The translations under genes and the position numbers were made by a program. Below are positions 8,652 through 17,758 of a DNA stretch of 64,000 nucleotides, one piece after another (the stretch's first letter is position 1; the number at the start of each line of letters is the position of its first letter). The stretch comes from JBDIAG01 sp047974565 (GTDB lineage: Bacteria > Actinomycetota > Actinomycetes > Actinomycetales > CAWJMD01), in NCBI GenBank assembly GCA_047974565.1, contig JBKECN010000034.1:136467-200466 (forward strand), given 5' to 3'. The notes beneath the pieces were generated by a model. It worked only from the letters and a program-made list of their open reading frames with translations. It did no database searches and had not been told where the DNA came from.

Positions 8652-9395
8652 ATGACCCACGCCGAGACCGAGCCACTACCACCGTCGCCCCTACCACCGT
8701 CACCCCCAATATCCTCCCGCCGGCACCGGGTTCGCGACGGGCTGATCGGTGCCGCGATCCTGCTCGCCATCCAGGTGCTGATGGTGGTGGCCGGGTGGTT
8801 CGCCCTCAGCGACCCGATCACCTCGGTTACCGGCGGCCCCCCTCCGACCGCGGGCGCCCAGGCCGGCTCCGACCCGGACGGCACAGCCCCCGACACTCCC
8901 GACGACCTGACCGCCAGCGAGTCCTGGCTCGCCGACCTGGAAGCCGGCGGCTCGAGCGTGGTGTTCAAGGGCACCCGGCTGGACGACGTGGACGTGCGCC
9001 TGACCGGCCTGCGCTCGGGACCCGACGGGACGACCATCGCCGAGGTCGAGGCCACCGGCCGTATGCCCTACGCGGAGCTTGCCGCCAGGCTCGGCGACGG
9101 CGCCACGGCGGAGTACGTCGACGAGGACCACGTGCACGTGACCCGGCCGGTGAGGCTGGGCGGGCGCGAACTGCAGGTGGGGGCCACGGCCACGGTGACC
9201 GCACAGGGGCGGGTGGTGACGGTGACCCCGACCTCGGTGGAGGTATCCGGGGCCGGTGTGCCGGTCCCCCGGTCACTGCTCACCGTGCGCACCGAGATCG
9301 ATCAACTACCCACGGGCATGCAGATCACCGACGTGACCCCCCGCGACGATGGGGTGCAGGTGCACCTGACAGGGCAGAACGTCACCCTCGGGTGA
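8652..9395 (+). CDS. DUF2993 (LmeA-like) membrane-anchored protein
   Basis: Envelope protein of 247 residues. A Pro-rich cytoplasmic N-terminus and one transmembrane anchor (about residues 33-55, GAAILLAIQVLMVVAGWFAL) precede an extracytoplasmic beta-rich domain with the DUF2993 pattern: VDVRLTGLRSG near the start, YAELAARLGDG in the middle and DGVQVHLTGQNV at the end. DUF2993 includes mycobacterial LmeA, which binds phospholipid and is needed for mannan maturation. By analogy this protein may bind lipid at the outer face, but no mannan genes are nearby. The ATG at 8652 follows AGAAGGACGG. The 193-nt upstream gap holds short direct repeats of the type GCGGTGCGGATTCC. Confidence 0.75.
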   Translation: MTHAETEPLPPSPLPPSPPISSRRHRVRDGLIGAAILLAIQVLMVVAGWFALSDPITSVTGGPPPTAGAQAGSDPDGTAPDTPDDLTASESWLADLEAGGSSVVFKGTRLDDVDVRLTGLRSGPDGTTIAEVEATGRMPYAELAARLGDGATAEYVDEDHVHVTRPVRLGGRELQVGATATVTAQGRVVTVTPTSVEVSGAGVPVPRSLLTVRTEIDQLPTGMQITDVTPRDDGVQVHLTGQNVTLG

Positions 9396-9469
9396 ACGAG
9401 TGACCAGTCACCCTTCTCAGTGGCCCCCCGCCACGCGCCATGAGTGCCGCAACTCCACGCAGTTTCACA

Positions 9470-10315
9470 TCAGTGCTCGGGGAAGTCGCAACTCTGGTCC
9501 ATCGTGACACCGGGGATCCCGGTCTGGCGTTCGCGCACGACGCGTGCCGGCACGCCCACCACCGTCGTGTGCGGTGGCACCTCGTGCAGCACCACGCTGC
9601 CCGCGCCGACCTTGGAGTAGTCGCCGATCACGACATTGCCGAGCACATTGGCTCCCGCGGACAGCAGCACCCCCTTGCCGACCTTCGGGTGTCGATCGCC
9701 GCTGTCCTTGCCGGTGCCGCCGAGGGTGACGCCCTGCAGGATCGAGGTGTCGTCACCCACCACCGCGGTCTCGCCGATCACCACGCCGGTGGCGTGGTCG
9801 ATGAACACTCCGCGACCGATCCGGGCGGCCGGGTGGATGTCGATGCCGAGACGCTCGGACACCTGCGACTGCAGGTAGAAGGCCAGGGTCTGGCGCCCCT
9901 CACGCCACAGCGAGTGGGCCGCCCGATGCAGTTGGAGCCCGACGAAACCCTTGGCGAACAGGAAGGGCACCAACGGATCGGGGTAGGCGGGATTGCGGTC
10001 GACGCTGGAGAGCAGGTCGATGGCGGCACCCTCGGCCACCTCCGGGTCGGCCCGCACGACGTGGGTCAAAAGCTCCGCCAACTCCGCACGCGGCACCTCG
10101 GCGCTGTCCGCCTTGGTCGCCATCAACGCGGCCAGGGATGAAGCGAAGTCTTCGCGCTCGAGCACCGTGTGAGCCACCAGGGGCGCCAGGCACGGCTCGT
10201 CGACGGTCACCACCTGAGCGGCCTGACGCAACTGCGTCCAGACGGTCATCACCGACGGGAACTCGCTCGCCGGCCACTCGGCCAGCGCGGTGTTCGAACC
10301 GCCCGGGTTGCTCAT
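9470..10315 (-). CDS. cysE: Serine O-acetyltransferase
   Basis: Transfers acetyl from acetyl-CoA to L-serine to give O-acetylserine, the committed step of cysteine synthesis in the cytoplasm. The protein has 281 residues with an N-terminal helical SATase domain (about 1-150) and a left-handed beta-helix of hexapeptide repeats. The latter includes IHPAARIGRGVFIDHATGVV, with the catalytic-type His and Asp, and the segment LQGVTLGGTGK. It is longer than many actinobacterial CysE proteins because the N-terminal domain is complete, as in the E. coli type. The ATG at 10315 is preceded by CAGGAGGAGAC, an excellent ribosome site. Cysteine synthase is not adjacent. Confidence 0.94.
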   Translation of the reverse strand: MSNPGGSNTALAEWPASEFPSVMTVWTQLRQAAQVVTVDEPCLAPLVAHTVLEREDFASSLAALMATKADSAEVPRAELAELLTHVVRADPEVAEGAAIDLLSSVDRNPAYPDPLVPFLFAKGFVGLQLHRAAHSLWREGRQTLAFYLQSQVSERLGIDIHPAARIGRGVFIDHATGVVIGETAVVGDDTSILQGVTLGGTGKDSGDRHPKVGKGVLLSAGANVLGNVVIGDYSKVGAGSVVLHEVPPHTTVVGVPARVVRERQTGIPGVTMDQSCDFPEH

Positions 10316-10508
10316 GTCTCCTCCTGTGTCGATCCGTCGATCGGGCCGTTGCAACGGCGTGTCGGCCACGAACACCGTGAGCACCGCCCTCGGGTCCGGA
10401 CCTCCCCCGTCAACCCCGTGACCCGCCCAACCATTCCGCGGGGACCGACCTATCGTGCGCCAAGTGAGCACGCGTGTCGACTCCGCCGGAGGTGGACGTT
10501 CGGCTGGA

Positions 10509-11489
10509 TCAAAAACCCAGCCGGCGCAACTGCTTGGGGTCACGCTGCCAGTCCTTGGCCACCTTGACCCGCAGGTCGAGGAAGACCGGGACGCCGAGCA
10601 GGGCCGTAATGCCGGCGCGGGCCTGGGTGCCGACCTGTTTGAGCCGGGACCCGTGCTTGCCGATGACGATGCCCTTCTGGGAGTCGCGCTCGACGTAGAG
10701 CACGGCCCGCACGTCGACCATGCCGTCCTCGCGGCCTTCTCGGGGGACGATCTCGTCGACCACCACCGCGAGCGAGTGCGGCAGCTCTTCGCGTACCCCC
10801 TCCAGGGCGGCCTCCCGCACGAGTTCGGCGATCATCACGCTCTCGGGCTCGTCGGTGAGCTCGCCGTCCGGGTACATGGCCGGCCCGGGCGGCAGGTGTG
10901 ACAACAGCACGTCCTTGAGCCTGTCCACCTGGAAGCCGTCCACGGCGCTGACGGGGACGATGTCGTCCCAGTCGCCCAGTTCGGAAACCGCGACGAGCCG
11001 CTCTGCGAGCAGGCCCTTGTCGACGAGATCCGTCTTGGTGACGATGGCCACCACCGTCGGGGAGTTCCGGCGATTGCCGAGCCCGGCCAGTTTCTCGGCG
11101 ATGAACCGGTCCCCCGGGCCGACCTTCTCGTCCGCCGGCAGGCAGAACCCGATGACGTCCACCTCGGCCAGGGTGCCGGTGACCAGGTCGTTGAGCCGAC
11201 GTCCCAGCAGAGTGCGGGGTCGGTGCAGGCCGGGGGTGTCCACGAGCACCAGCTGGGCCTGCGGGGTGTGCACGATGCCCCGGATGGTGTGCCGGGTGGT
11301 CTGCGGACGGTCGCTGGTGATGGCGACCTTCTGCCCCACCAGGGCATTGGTGAGCGTGGACTTGCCCGCATTCGGCCGCCCGACGAGGGCCGCGAAGCCA
11401 CTGCGGAAGCCGGCCTGGTCTGCGGACCCGGGGCCCCCTGCCGGGTCGGCGCCCGGTTCCGTCGCGGTGGGGCTTGTGGGCTCAGTCAT
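10509..11489 (-). CDS. era: GTPase Era
   Basis: Essential Ras-like GTPase that binds 16S rRNA and helps assemble the 30S subunit, 326 residues. G1 is GRPNAGKST, G3 lies in LVDTPGLHRPR and G4 is TKTD. The C-terminal KH domain contains GIVIGKHGSRLKQVG. The ATG at 11489 lies inside the end of the CBS gene (8-nt overlap) and is preceded by AGGGAGG, so translational coupling is likely. It closes the ybeY-CBS-era string. The usual downstream recO is absent here and a cysE gene follows instead. Confidence 0.97.
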   Translation of the reverse strand: MTEPTSPTATEPGADPAGGPGSADQAGFRSGFAALVGRPNAGKSTLTNALVGQKVAITSDRPQTTRHTIRGIVHTPQAQLVLVDTPGLHRPRTLLGRRLNDLVTGTLAEVDVIGFCLPADEKVGPGDRFIAEKLAGLGNRRNSPTVVAIVTKTDLVDKGLLAERLVAVSELGDWDDIVPVSAVDGFQVDRLKDVLLSHLPPGPAMYPDGELTDEPESVMIAELVREAALEGVREELPHSLAVVVDEIVPREGREDGMVDVRAVLYVERDSQKGIVIGKHGSRLKQVGTQARAGITALLGVPVFLDLRVKVAKDWQRDPKQLRRLGF

Positions 11490-12966
11490 CGTGCGCAGCC
11501 TCCCTGTGGCGTGGTTCGTCCCAGTGATCTTCTCGATGCCGGTTCTCGTCCCCGCGTCGGCGCTCGTCCCGGTGTCGGCGCTCATCGCGGCGCTGGTCGT
11601 CCCGGTGTTTGGCCTCGTCCCGGTGCTTGGCCTCGTCCCGGTGTTTGGCCTGGTCCCAGGGGCGGGGTGCCCGGTGCACCAGCACGCTGGCCACCTGGTT
11701 GCGGCGGCCCACCAGGCCCTCGGCGGTCAGGACCAGCCCGTGGCAGGTGACCGATGAGCCAGGGATCGGCACGCTGCCGAGTTCCTTGCCGAGCAGACCT
11801 GCGACCGAATCCACCTCGTCCTCCTCGATCTCGAGGTCAAAGAGCTCGGCCAGGTCGTCGATCGGCAGCCGGGCGCTGACCCGATAGCTGTCGTCGGCGA
11901 GCTGCTCGATCTGGGGTGGCTCGCGGTCGTACTCGTCGGCGATCTCGCCGATGACCTCCTCGACCAGATCCTCGATCGTCACCATCCCCGAGGTGCCGCC
12001 GAACTCGTCCACGACGAGCGCCACATGCCCGGAGTGGTGCGTGGCCTGCGGATCGTCGCCGACCTGCAGGTAGCCCTGCATGACCCGCAGCAGGGAATCC
12101 ACCCGCTGGGACTCGGGAACGAAGAAGGGCGGGCGCATCGCCCGCTCCACCGGCATCGTCTCGTTTCCCTCATGCCCCGAATGCAGCCGCCGGGCAACGT
12201 CTTTGAGGTACAGCACACCCAGCGGGTCGTCGATGCCGCCCTCGCCGATCACCGGGATCCGGCTGAATCCCGACCGCAGGAACAACCCCAGCGCGGACTC
12301 CAGGTCGGTGCCGGCCTGCAGGGTGACCATGTCGGTGCGGGGCACCATCACCTCGCGCACCCGGGTCTCGCCGATCTCGAAGACCGACTGGATCATCCGC
12401 CGTTCCTCGGCCTCGATGACATCGGTCTCGGAGGCGATGTCGACCAGTTCTCGCAGCTCGTCCTCCGACGCGAACGGACCGAACCGGAAGCCACGCCCCG
12501 GGGTGACCGCATTACCGAGCAGCACGAGCAGCTGGGTGATCGGCCCGAGAATGGCCGTGCCGGCCCGCAGCACCGGGGCCAGAGCCAAAGACACCCCCAA
12601 AGGATGCTGGCGCGCAACGGTTCTCGGGCTGACGCCGGCCAGCACGAAGGACATCAACGAAGTGGCGATGACCGCGAGCAGCAGGGCCGCCCACCACTGG
12701 TCGACCCAGGTGTCGATGGCCAGGGTGGCGCACACCGCGGCGGCGGTCTCCAGGGCGATCCGCAGGAAGATGGCCGCGTTTACCGCCGAGGGGCCCAGGT
12801 TGAGCACGGCGTGCAGGGTGCCCGCCCCGCGCCGTCCCTCGGCCTCGAGCCGGCTCACCTCCACGCGCGAGACCCGCACCAGAGCGGTCTCCACGGCGGC
12901 GAAAGCGCCGGCCGCGCCGACGCACACCAACGACAGGAACAGCAGCAATCCCGCGGGGGCGCTCAT
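11482..12966 (-). CDS. CNNM/CorC-family CBS-domain membrane protein (hemolysin-like)
   Basis: Integral membrane protein of 494 residues, probably involved in Mg2+/Co2+ homeostasis. An N-terminal DUF21 domain has about four membrane segments (1-165). A CBS pair follows (MVPRTDMVTL to SRIPVIGE and ALVVDEFGGTSGMVTIEDL), and then a CorC_HlyC domain (IDDLAELFDLEIEEDEVDSV). The last 60 residues form an unusual, highly charged tail built from HRDEAKHRDE-like repeats, probably disordered. The gene lies in the ybeY-era block that is conserved in actinobacteria, and its 3' end overlaps the era start. The hemolysin name is historical. Confidence 0.92.
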   Translation of the reverse strand: MSAPAGLLLFLSLVCVGAAGAFAAVETALVRVSRVEVSRLEAEGRRGAGTLHAVLNLGPSAVNAAIFLRIALETAAAVCATLAIDTWVDQWWAALLLAVIATSLMSFVLAGVSPRTVARQHPLGVSLALAPVLRAGTAILGPITQLLVLLGNAVTPGRGFRFGPFASEDELRELVDIASETDVIEAEERRMIQSVFEIGETRVREVMVPRTDMVTLQAGTDLESALGLFLRSGFSRIPVIGEGGIDDPLGVLYLKDVARRLHSGHEGNETMPVERAMRPPFFVPESQRVDSLLRVMQGYLQVGDDPQATHHSGHVALVVDEFGGTSGMVTIEDLVEEVIGEIADEYDREPPQIEQLADDSYRVSARLPIDDLAELFDLEIEEDEVDSVAGLLGKELGSVPIPGSSVTCHGLVLTAEGLVGRRNQVASVLVHRAPRPWDQAKHRDEAKHRDEAKHRDDQRRDERRHRDERRRGDENRHREDHWDEPRHREAAHDD

Positions 12967-13050
12967 CGAGGCACCGCCGAGCGGTATGCCGGGTCGTCAC
13001 GGCGGCGGACCCGGCCCAGCCCACTACCGGGCCCGAGTCTCGACCCTGGC

Positions 13051-13509
13051 TCAGGCACGGTTCTCGGACAGGAAGGTGAGCAGCAGGCGACGCTGCAGCT
13101 CGAACATCTCCCGCTCCTCCACGGGTTCGGCGTGGTCGAAGCCGAGCAGGTGCAGGATGCCGTGCGTGGTCAGCAGCAGGATCTCCTCAGCGGTGGAGTG
13201 CCCGGCTGCGGCGGCCTGCTCGGCCGCCACCTGGGGGCAGACGACGACGTCGCCGAGCAGCCCTGGGCCGCTAAGCGCTCCTTCGCGCCCGGGTCGCAAC
13301 TCGTCCATCGGGAAGGAGAGCACGTCGGTGGGGCCCGGTTCGTCCATCCACTTCTCGTGCAGCACCGTCATCGCGTCGGTGCCCACGAGCAGGATCGACA
13401 GTTCGGCCATCGGATGGACGTGCAGGGCGTCCAGCACGAAACGGGCAAGCGCGGAGAGTTCGCGTTCGTCGGTCGGCTCGGCGGACTCGTTGACGACCTC
13501 GACGCTCAC
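13051..13509 (-). CDS. ybeY: Endoribonuclease YbeY (rRNA maturation factor)
   Basis: Zinc-dependent endoribonuclease for 16S rRNA 3'-end processing and 70S quality control, 152 residues. The family motif H-G-x-L-H-L-x-G-x-D-H is intact as HGILHLLGFDH, giving three metal-binding His residues. The central segment GPTDVLSFPMDE is also typical. The GTG start overlaps the phoH stop by 4 nt, and the CBS gene follows 84 nt downstream. PhoH and YbeY are coupled in many bacteria. Confidence 0.96.
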   Translation of the reverse strand: MSVEVVNESAEPTDERELSALARFVLDALHVHPMAELSILLVGTDAMTVLHEKWMDEPGPTDVLSFPMDELRPGREGALSGPGLLGDVVVCPQVAAEQAAAAGHSTAEEILLLTTHGILHLLGFDHAEPVEEREMFELQRRLLLTFLSENRA

Positions 13510-14696
13510 CGCCGCGGCTCCCGTAGGGGTCGGCGCGGACCCACCTGGGGGCGGGAAGCGCCCTCGCGGTGTTGCTCGGCGTCCCAGCGGCCGTAGGCCT
13601 CGACGATGTCCCCGACGAGCCGGTGTCGTACCACGTCGTTGCTGGTGAGCGTGCTGAAGTGGATGTCCTCGATGCCCTCGAGGATCTCCCGGACGATGCG
13701 CAAGCCCGACTGGGTGCCCCCGGGCAGATCCACCTGGGTGACATCGCCGGTGACGACCATCTTGGAACCGAATCCGAGCCGGGTGAGGAACATCTTCATC
13801 TGCTCGGGTGAGGTGTTCTGCGCCTCGTCGAGAATGATGAAGGCGTCGTTGAGGGAGCGTCCCCGCATGTAGGCGAGGGGGGCCACCTCGATGGTGCCCG
13901 AGGCCATCAGCCGGGGGATCGAGTCCGGGTCGATCATGTCGTGCAGCGCGTCGTACAGGGGCCGCAGGTAGGGGTCGATCTTCTCGGTGAGAGTGCCGGG
14001 CAGAAAGCCCAGCCGCTCCCCCGCCTCGACCGCCGGCCTGGTCAGGATGATCCGGTTCACCTGCTTGGCCTGCAGCGCCTGGACGGCCTTGGCCATCGCC
14101 AGGTAGGTCTTGCCGGTACCCGCCGGGCCGATCCCGAAGACCACCGTGTTGGCGTCGATCGCGTCGACGTACCGCTTTTGATTGAGGGTCTTGGGGCGAA
14201 TGGTGCGTCCGCGGTGCGAAAGCACGTTCATCGTCAGCACGTCGGCCGGACGTTCGGTGGATGCCTGACGCAGCATCGCGATGGTGCGTTGCACCGCGTC
14301 CGGGGTGAGGTGTTGACCACTGCCCAGCACCTCGGTCATCTCGTCGATCGTGCGTTCGACGAGAGCGACGTCCCCGACCGGCCCGGTCAGGTGGACCTCG
14401 TTGCCGCGCACGTGGATATCGACGCCGGTGAAGGCCCGTTCCACCACGCGCAGCAACTCATCGCGGGTGCCCAGGAGCCCGACCATGGAGACGTGCTCGG
14501 GTATCTCGACGGTGTGGTTCGCCACGTGCCGGGGCCCGCGATCGGGGGTGGGCGACGGGTCCGGTAGCGAGGAGTCGGCCACGGCCTGCGCCACGGACGG
14601 GCGCTGCTTACCGGATCGGCGGTTCTGCTGGCGGGGGGACGAGCCGCCGCCCGCGCGGGTGGCGTCATGGCGGGGGGTGTCGTTGCGCTCGGTCAT
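13506..14696 (-). CDS. PhoH-family ATPase
   Basis: Cytoplasmic P-loop ATPase of 396 residues, a helicase-like protein associated with RNA metabolism and ribosome maturation. An N-terminal disordered stretch (1-60) precedes a KH-like domain (EIPEHVSMVGLLG to VHLTGPVGDV). The PhoH core then follows, with Walker A GIGPAGTGKTYLAMAKAV, Walker B FIILDEAQNTSPEQ and sensor VTGDVTQVDLP. It overlaps ybeY by an ATGA-type junction and is separated from the upstream HIT gene by 302 nt. The exact biochemical role of this family is still unsettled. Confidence 0.95.
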   Translation of the reverse strand: MTERNDTPRHDATRAGGGSSPRQQNRRSGKQRPSVAQAVADSSLPDPSPTPDRGPRHVANHTVEIPEHVSMVGLLGTRDELLRVVERAFTGVDIHVRGNEVHLTGPVGDVALVERTIDEMTEVLGSGQHLTPDAVQRTIAMLRQASTERPADVLTMNVLSHRGRTIRPKTLNQKRYVDAIDANTVVFGIGPAGTGKTYLAMAKAVQALQAKQVNRIILTRPAVEAGERLGFLPGTLTEKIDPYLRPLYDALHDMIDPDSIPRLMASGTIEVAPLAYMRGRSLNDAFIILDEAQNTSPEQMKMFLTRLGFGSKMVVTGDVTQVDLPGGTQSGLRIVREILEGIEDIHFSTLTSNDVVRHRLVGDIVEAYGRWDAEQHREGASRPQVGPRRPLREPRR

Positions 14697-14998
14697 CGGC
14701 GGGCCACGCTGGCCCTTCGCTCCTCGGTGAGAGTCTCGGTCAGGGATCGCCGGTCGGCGCCGGTCGACCCTGGAAGTCTAGCCGGGCCGGCGGCTGCGGT
14801 CGCGGGAGAACTTGGCCGCCACGGATTGGGCCGACCGCGACCCCGTCGGGCCGGCCAGGTCGGGGCCGACCAGGTTGGGCCGGCCAGGTCGGGCCCAGCG
14901 TTGGCTGTGCGGTCGGGCGCCACGGCCTGGGCGGGGCCACTCTGGACGAAACCAGCGTCGAGGCCGCTGCCCTCGGGGTCACAGGTGGGCTGACCCGC
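14697..14998. other. Intergenic region with short GC-rich tandem repeats
   Basis: No gene is supported in the 302 nt between the HIT stop and the phoH start. It holds about three copies of a 15-16 bp unit resembling GGGCCGGCCAGGTCG (around 14846-14895), which could fold but has no T tract. rsmE, which commonly lies near this place in the dnaJ-phoH string, is missing. Confidence 0.6.
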
Positions 14999-15343
14999 TC
15001 ATCCGGGGGGCCAGGTCAGGTCGCGCCCGGCGAGTACGTGCCCGTGCACGTGGAAGACGACCTGTCCGGCCCGGCGCCCGGTGTTGAAGACCCATCGCCA
15101 GCCGTCCGGGTCGGCCGCCAGGCCCACCCGGTCGGCGACCACGGCCATCTCGCCAACCACGTCCCCACCCTCGCGTCCGGCCTCGCCGATGTTGGCGTAA
15201 TGCTCGACCGGGACGACCAGGACGTGGGTGGGCGCCTGGGGGTTCAGGTCACGGAAGGCGATCACCCGTTCGGTTCGATCGACGATGTCGGCCGGGATCT
15301 CCCCGGCGACGATCTTGCAGAACAGGCAGTCCGGATCAGCCAT
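14999..15343 (-). CDS. HIT-family nucleotide-binding hydrolase
   Basis: Small histidine-triad protein, 114 residues, acting on nucleoside phosphoramidates or related adenylated metabolites. The N-terminal CLFCKIVAGEIPA and the C-terminal triad HVHGHVL (HxHxH) are intact. The ATG at 15343 follows CCAGGAGGAAAG, a strong ribosome site. It lies between dnaJ and phoH, the usual place in actinobacteria. The natural substrate is not known for this subgroup. Confidence 0.94.
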   Translation of the reverse strand: MADPDCLFCKIVAGEIPADIVDRTERVIAFRDLNPQAPTHVLVVPVEHYANIGEAGREGGDVVGEMAVVADRVGLAADPDGWRWVFNTGRRAGQVVFHVHGHVLAGRDLTWPPG

Positions 15344-15464
15344 GGCTTTCCTCCTGGTAATTCCCTGTGCTCGAGATGGCGGATGGCGCCGGGTCACCGC
15401 TGTGGGCGACACCACCGGCAAATCCTGCCACCTCGGGACCCGGATCGCGCGGGGCCGAGAGGGA

Positions 15465-16574
15465 TCAACGCCCGGAGAACCGGTCCTTCCACTTGCCGAA
15501 CATCCCCGAACTCGTCGCGGCCAGCCGTCCGCCGGACCGGGTCTCCCCGCGCAGTTCGGCGAGTTGGCGCAGCAGATCCTCCTGCTGGCCGGTGAGCCGG
15601 GTGGGGGTGACCACGTCGATGTGCACCATGAGGTCACCACGGGACTGCCGGCCCAGGCGGGCCACACCGTACCCACTCAGGGTATGCACGGCTCCTGCCT
15701 GGGTGCCCGGCGACAGGTCGATGGCCTCCGGGCCGTCCAGGGTGTCCACGGTGAGGGTGGTGCCCAGGGCTGCGGCGGTCATCGGCACCTGGAAGGTGCA
15801 GTGCAGGTCGTCTCCGCGGCGGGTGAAGATCTCGTGCTGGCGCACGTTCACTTCGACGAACAGGTCTCCGGGTGGGCCGCCGCCCACGCCCACCTCGCCC
15901 TGACTCTCCAGTTGCATCCGGGTCCCGGTATCCACACCCGGGACGATCTTGATGTTCAGGGTGCGCCGCGACCGGGTGCGGCCCTCGCCGGAACACTCCC
16001 GGCAGGGTTCGGGGATCACCGTCCCGTACCCCTGGCACACCGGGCACGGGGTGTTGGTCATCACCTGCCCGAGGAAGGAACGGGCCACCCGCTGGACCTG
16101 CCCGCGCCCACCGCACTGGCGGCAGGTCTGGGGCGAGGTGCCGGGTGCGCAGCACGACCCCTCGCACACCGCGCACACCACGGCGGTGTCGATGGTGATC
16201 TCGCGTTGGCCGCCGAAGACCGCGTCCTGCAGGTCGATCTCGATCCGGACGAGGGCGTCCTGCCCTCGGCGCTGACGGGTCATCGGCCCGCGGGGTGAAC
16301 CGCCCTGGCCGAAGAAGGTCTCGAAGATGTCGCTGAAGCCGAAGTTGCCTCCGAAGCCACCGCCGGGCCCCATCGGGTTACCGCCGAGGTCGTACATCTG
16401 CCGCTTCTCGGGGTTCGAGAGGACCTCGTACGCCGAGGAGACCTCCTTGAAGCGCTCCCCCGCGTCCGGGTTGACATCCGGGTGCAACTGACGCGCGAGC
16501 CGACGGTAGGCCCGCTTGATCTCTTCCGGGGTGGCTTCGCGTGAGACCCCGAGCACCTCGTAGTAGTCGCTCAC
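15465..16574 (-). CDS. dnaJ: Chaperone DnaJ
   Basis: Hsp40 co-chaperone that delivers substrates to DnaK and stimulates its ATPase, 369 residues. It has a J domain with HPD (LHPDVNPD), a Gly/Phe-rich linker (GPGGGFGGNFG) and four CxxCxGxG-like zinc repeats (CAVCEG, CRQCGGRG, CPVCQGYG, CRECSGEG). A substrate-binding C-terminal domain follows. The first zinc repeat is slightly degenerate (CEGSC). GTG at 16574 starts SDYYEVLGV, the canonical N-terminus. It lies just downstream of hrcA, so it is probably under the CIRCE/HrcA system; this is the HrcA-linked DnaJ type. Confidence 0.96.
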   Translation of the reverse strand: MSDYYEVLGVSREATPEEIKRAYRRLARQLHPDVNPDAGERFKEVSSAYEVLSNPEKRQMYDLGGNPMGPGGGFGGNFGFSDIFETFFGQGGSPRGPMTRQRRGQDALVRIEIDLQDAVFGGQREITIDTAVVCAVCEGSCCAPGTSPQTCRQCGGRGQVQRVARSFLGQVMTNTPCPVCQGYGTVIPEPCRECSGEGRTRSRRTLNIKIVPGVDTGTRMQLESQGEVGVGGGPPGDLFVEVNVRQHEIFTRRGDDLHCTFQVPMTAAALGTTLTVDTLDGPEAIDLSPGTQAGAVHTLSGYGVARLGRQSRGDLMVHIDVVTPTRLTGQQEDLLRQLAELRGETRSGGRLAATSSGMFGKWKDRFSGR

Positions 16575-16641
16575 CGAGCCACCACTTCGAGGCACCCTGC
16601 TGTGCCGCGTGCCCGCACGCCGGCGACGTTCTCCCTCATCC

Positions 16642-17670
16642 TCACCCTTCCATTGCCTTCGAGACATATCGGGCGACGGCCCGCACTGCGGCGATCGTCG
16701 TCGGATAGTCCATCCTCGTGGGGCCGAGCACCCCGAGCCGGGCCGCCTCGCCCGGCCCGTACCCGCTGCTCACGATGGACGCCTCAACGAGCCCCTCATG
16801 GGAAAGTTCCCGGCCGATCCGCACGCTCACCCCGGAACTGGGGTCGTCGATCATCTCCGACAACAGCCGCAGCAGCACCACATGTTCCTCGATCGCCTCG
16901 AGCACATGGTCGAGGGACTGCCTGAAGTCCATGCCCGCCCGGGCCAGGTGCGCGGTGCCTGCCAGCACCACGCGATCCTCCCGCTGCACGGCCAGGGACT
17001 CCTGCAGGGCCTCGACGATCGATTCCACCATGGCCTGGTCGGCGGGTGCGAACGCCTCGACCACCGAGGTGAGCGAGAGCATCGCCCCGGCCACCGTCTT
17101 GCCCGCGGACTCGTCGTTGAGCCGGGCCCGCAACTCCGCGACGACCTGATCGGACAGATCCGAGGCCACCTCGGAACCGACCTCGATGGTGCGTTGCTCG
17201 ACCCGGCCGGTGCTGGTGATGAGCACCAGGAGAAGCCGCCCCGGGCCGAGCGAGACCAGTTCGACATGGCGCACCGTGGCTCCGGACAGCGAGGGATACT
17301 GCACCACCGCGACCTGGCGGGTCAGGGTGGCCAGGGTGCGGACCGTGCGATCCATCACGTCGTCCAGGTCGACGGCCCCCGCCAGCACCGTCTCGATAGC
17401 CCGTCGCTCCCCGGTGGACAGCGGCTTGATGGTGGAGAGCCGGTCGACGAAGAGCCGGTACCCCGCATCGGTGGGGACGCGTCCGGCGCTGGTGTGCGGC
17501 TGGGCGATGAGCCCTTCCTCTTCCAGCAGCGCCATGTCGTTGCGGATGGTCGCCGGGGACACTCCGAGCCCGTGCCGCTCGACCAGGGCCTTGGAGCCGA
17601 CCGGCTCGCGAGTGGTCACGTAGTCTTCGATGATGGCGCGCAGGACCGCGAGTTTGCGGTCATCGCTCAC
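16642..17670 (-). CDS. hrcA: Heat-inducible transcription repressor HrcA
   Basis: Repressor that binds CIRCE and shuts off groE/dnaJ-type heat-shock genes, 342 residues. The N-terminal winged helix contains EPVGSKALVERHGLGVSPATIRNDM, and GLIAQPHTSAGRVPT is the family hallmark following it. A GAF-like domain and dimerisation region make up the rest. The GTG at 17670 is preceded by GAGGAGGG. A perfect CIRCE element lies 56 nt upstream, so the gene is autoregulated, and dnaJ follows at 67 nt. Confidence 0.97.
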   Translation of the reverse strand: MSDDRKLAVLRAIIEDYVTTREPVGSKALVERHGLGVSPATIRNDMALLEEEGLIAQPHTSAGRVPTDAGYRLFVDRLSTIKPLSTGERRAIETVLAGAVDLDDVMDRTVRTLATLTRQVAVVQYPSLSGATVRHVELVSLGPGRLLLVLITSTGRVEQRTIEVGSEVASDLSDQVVAELRARLNDESAGKTVAGAMLSLTSVVEAFAPADQAMVESIVEALQESLAVQREDRVVLAGTAHLARAGMDFRQSLDHVLEAIEEHVVLLRLLSEMIDDPSSGVSVRIGRELSHEGLVEASIVSSGYGPGEAARLGVLGPTRMDYPTTIAAVRAVARYVSKAMEG

Positions 17671-17725
17671 GTCTCGACCCTCCTCGCCTCTGCCTCGGCC
17701 GACCAGACTGTGCATGGACCGACCC

Positions 17726-17758
17726 AGACTGGCACTCCCATCGGCCGAGTGCCAGTCT
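17726..17758. promoter_or_regulatory. CIRCE operator
   Basis: A perfect inverted repeat with 12-bp arms (AGACTGGCACTC and GAGTGCCAGTCT) and a 9-bp spacer. The core CTGGCACTC-N9-GAGTGCCAG matches the CIRCE consensus. It lies just upstream of hrcA-dnaJ and is the expected HrcA binding site. Confidence 0.96.
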
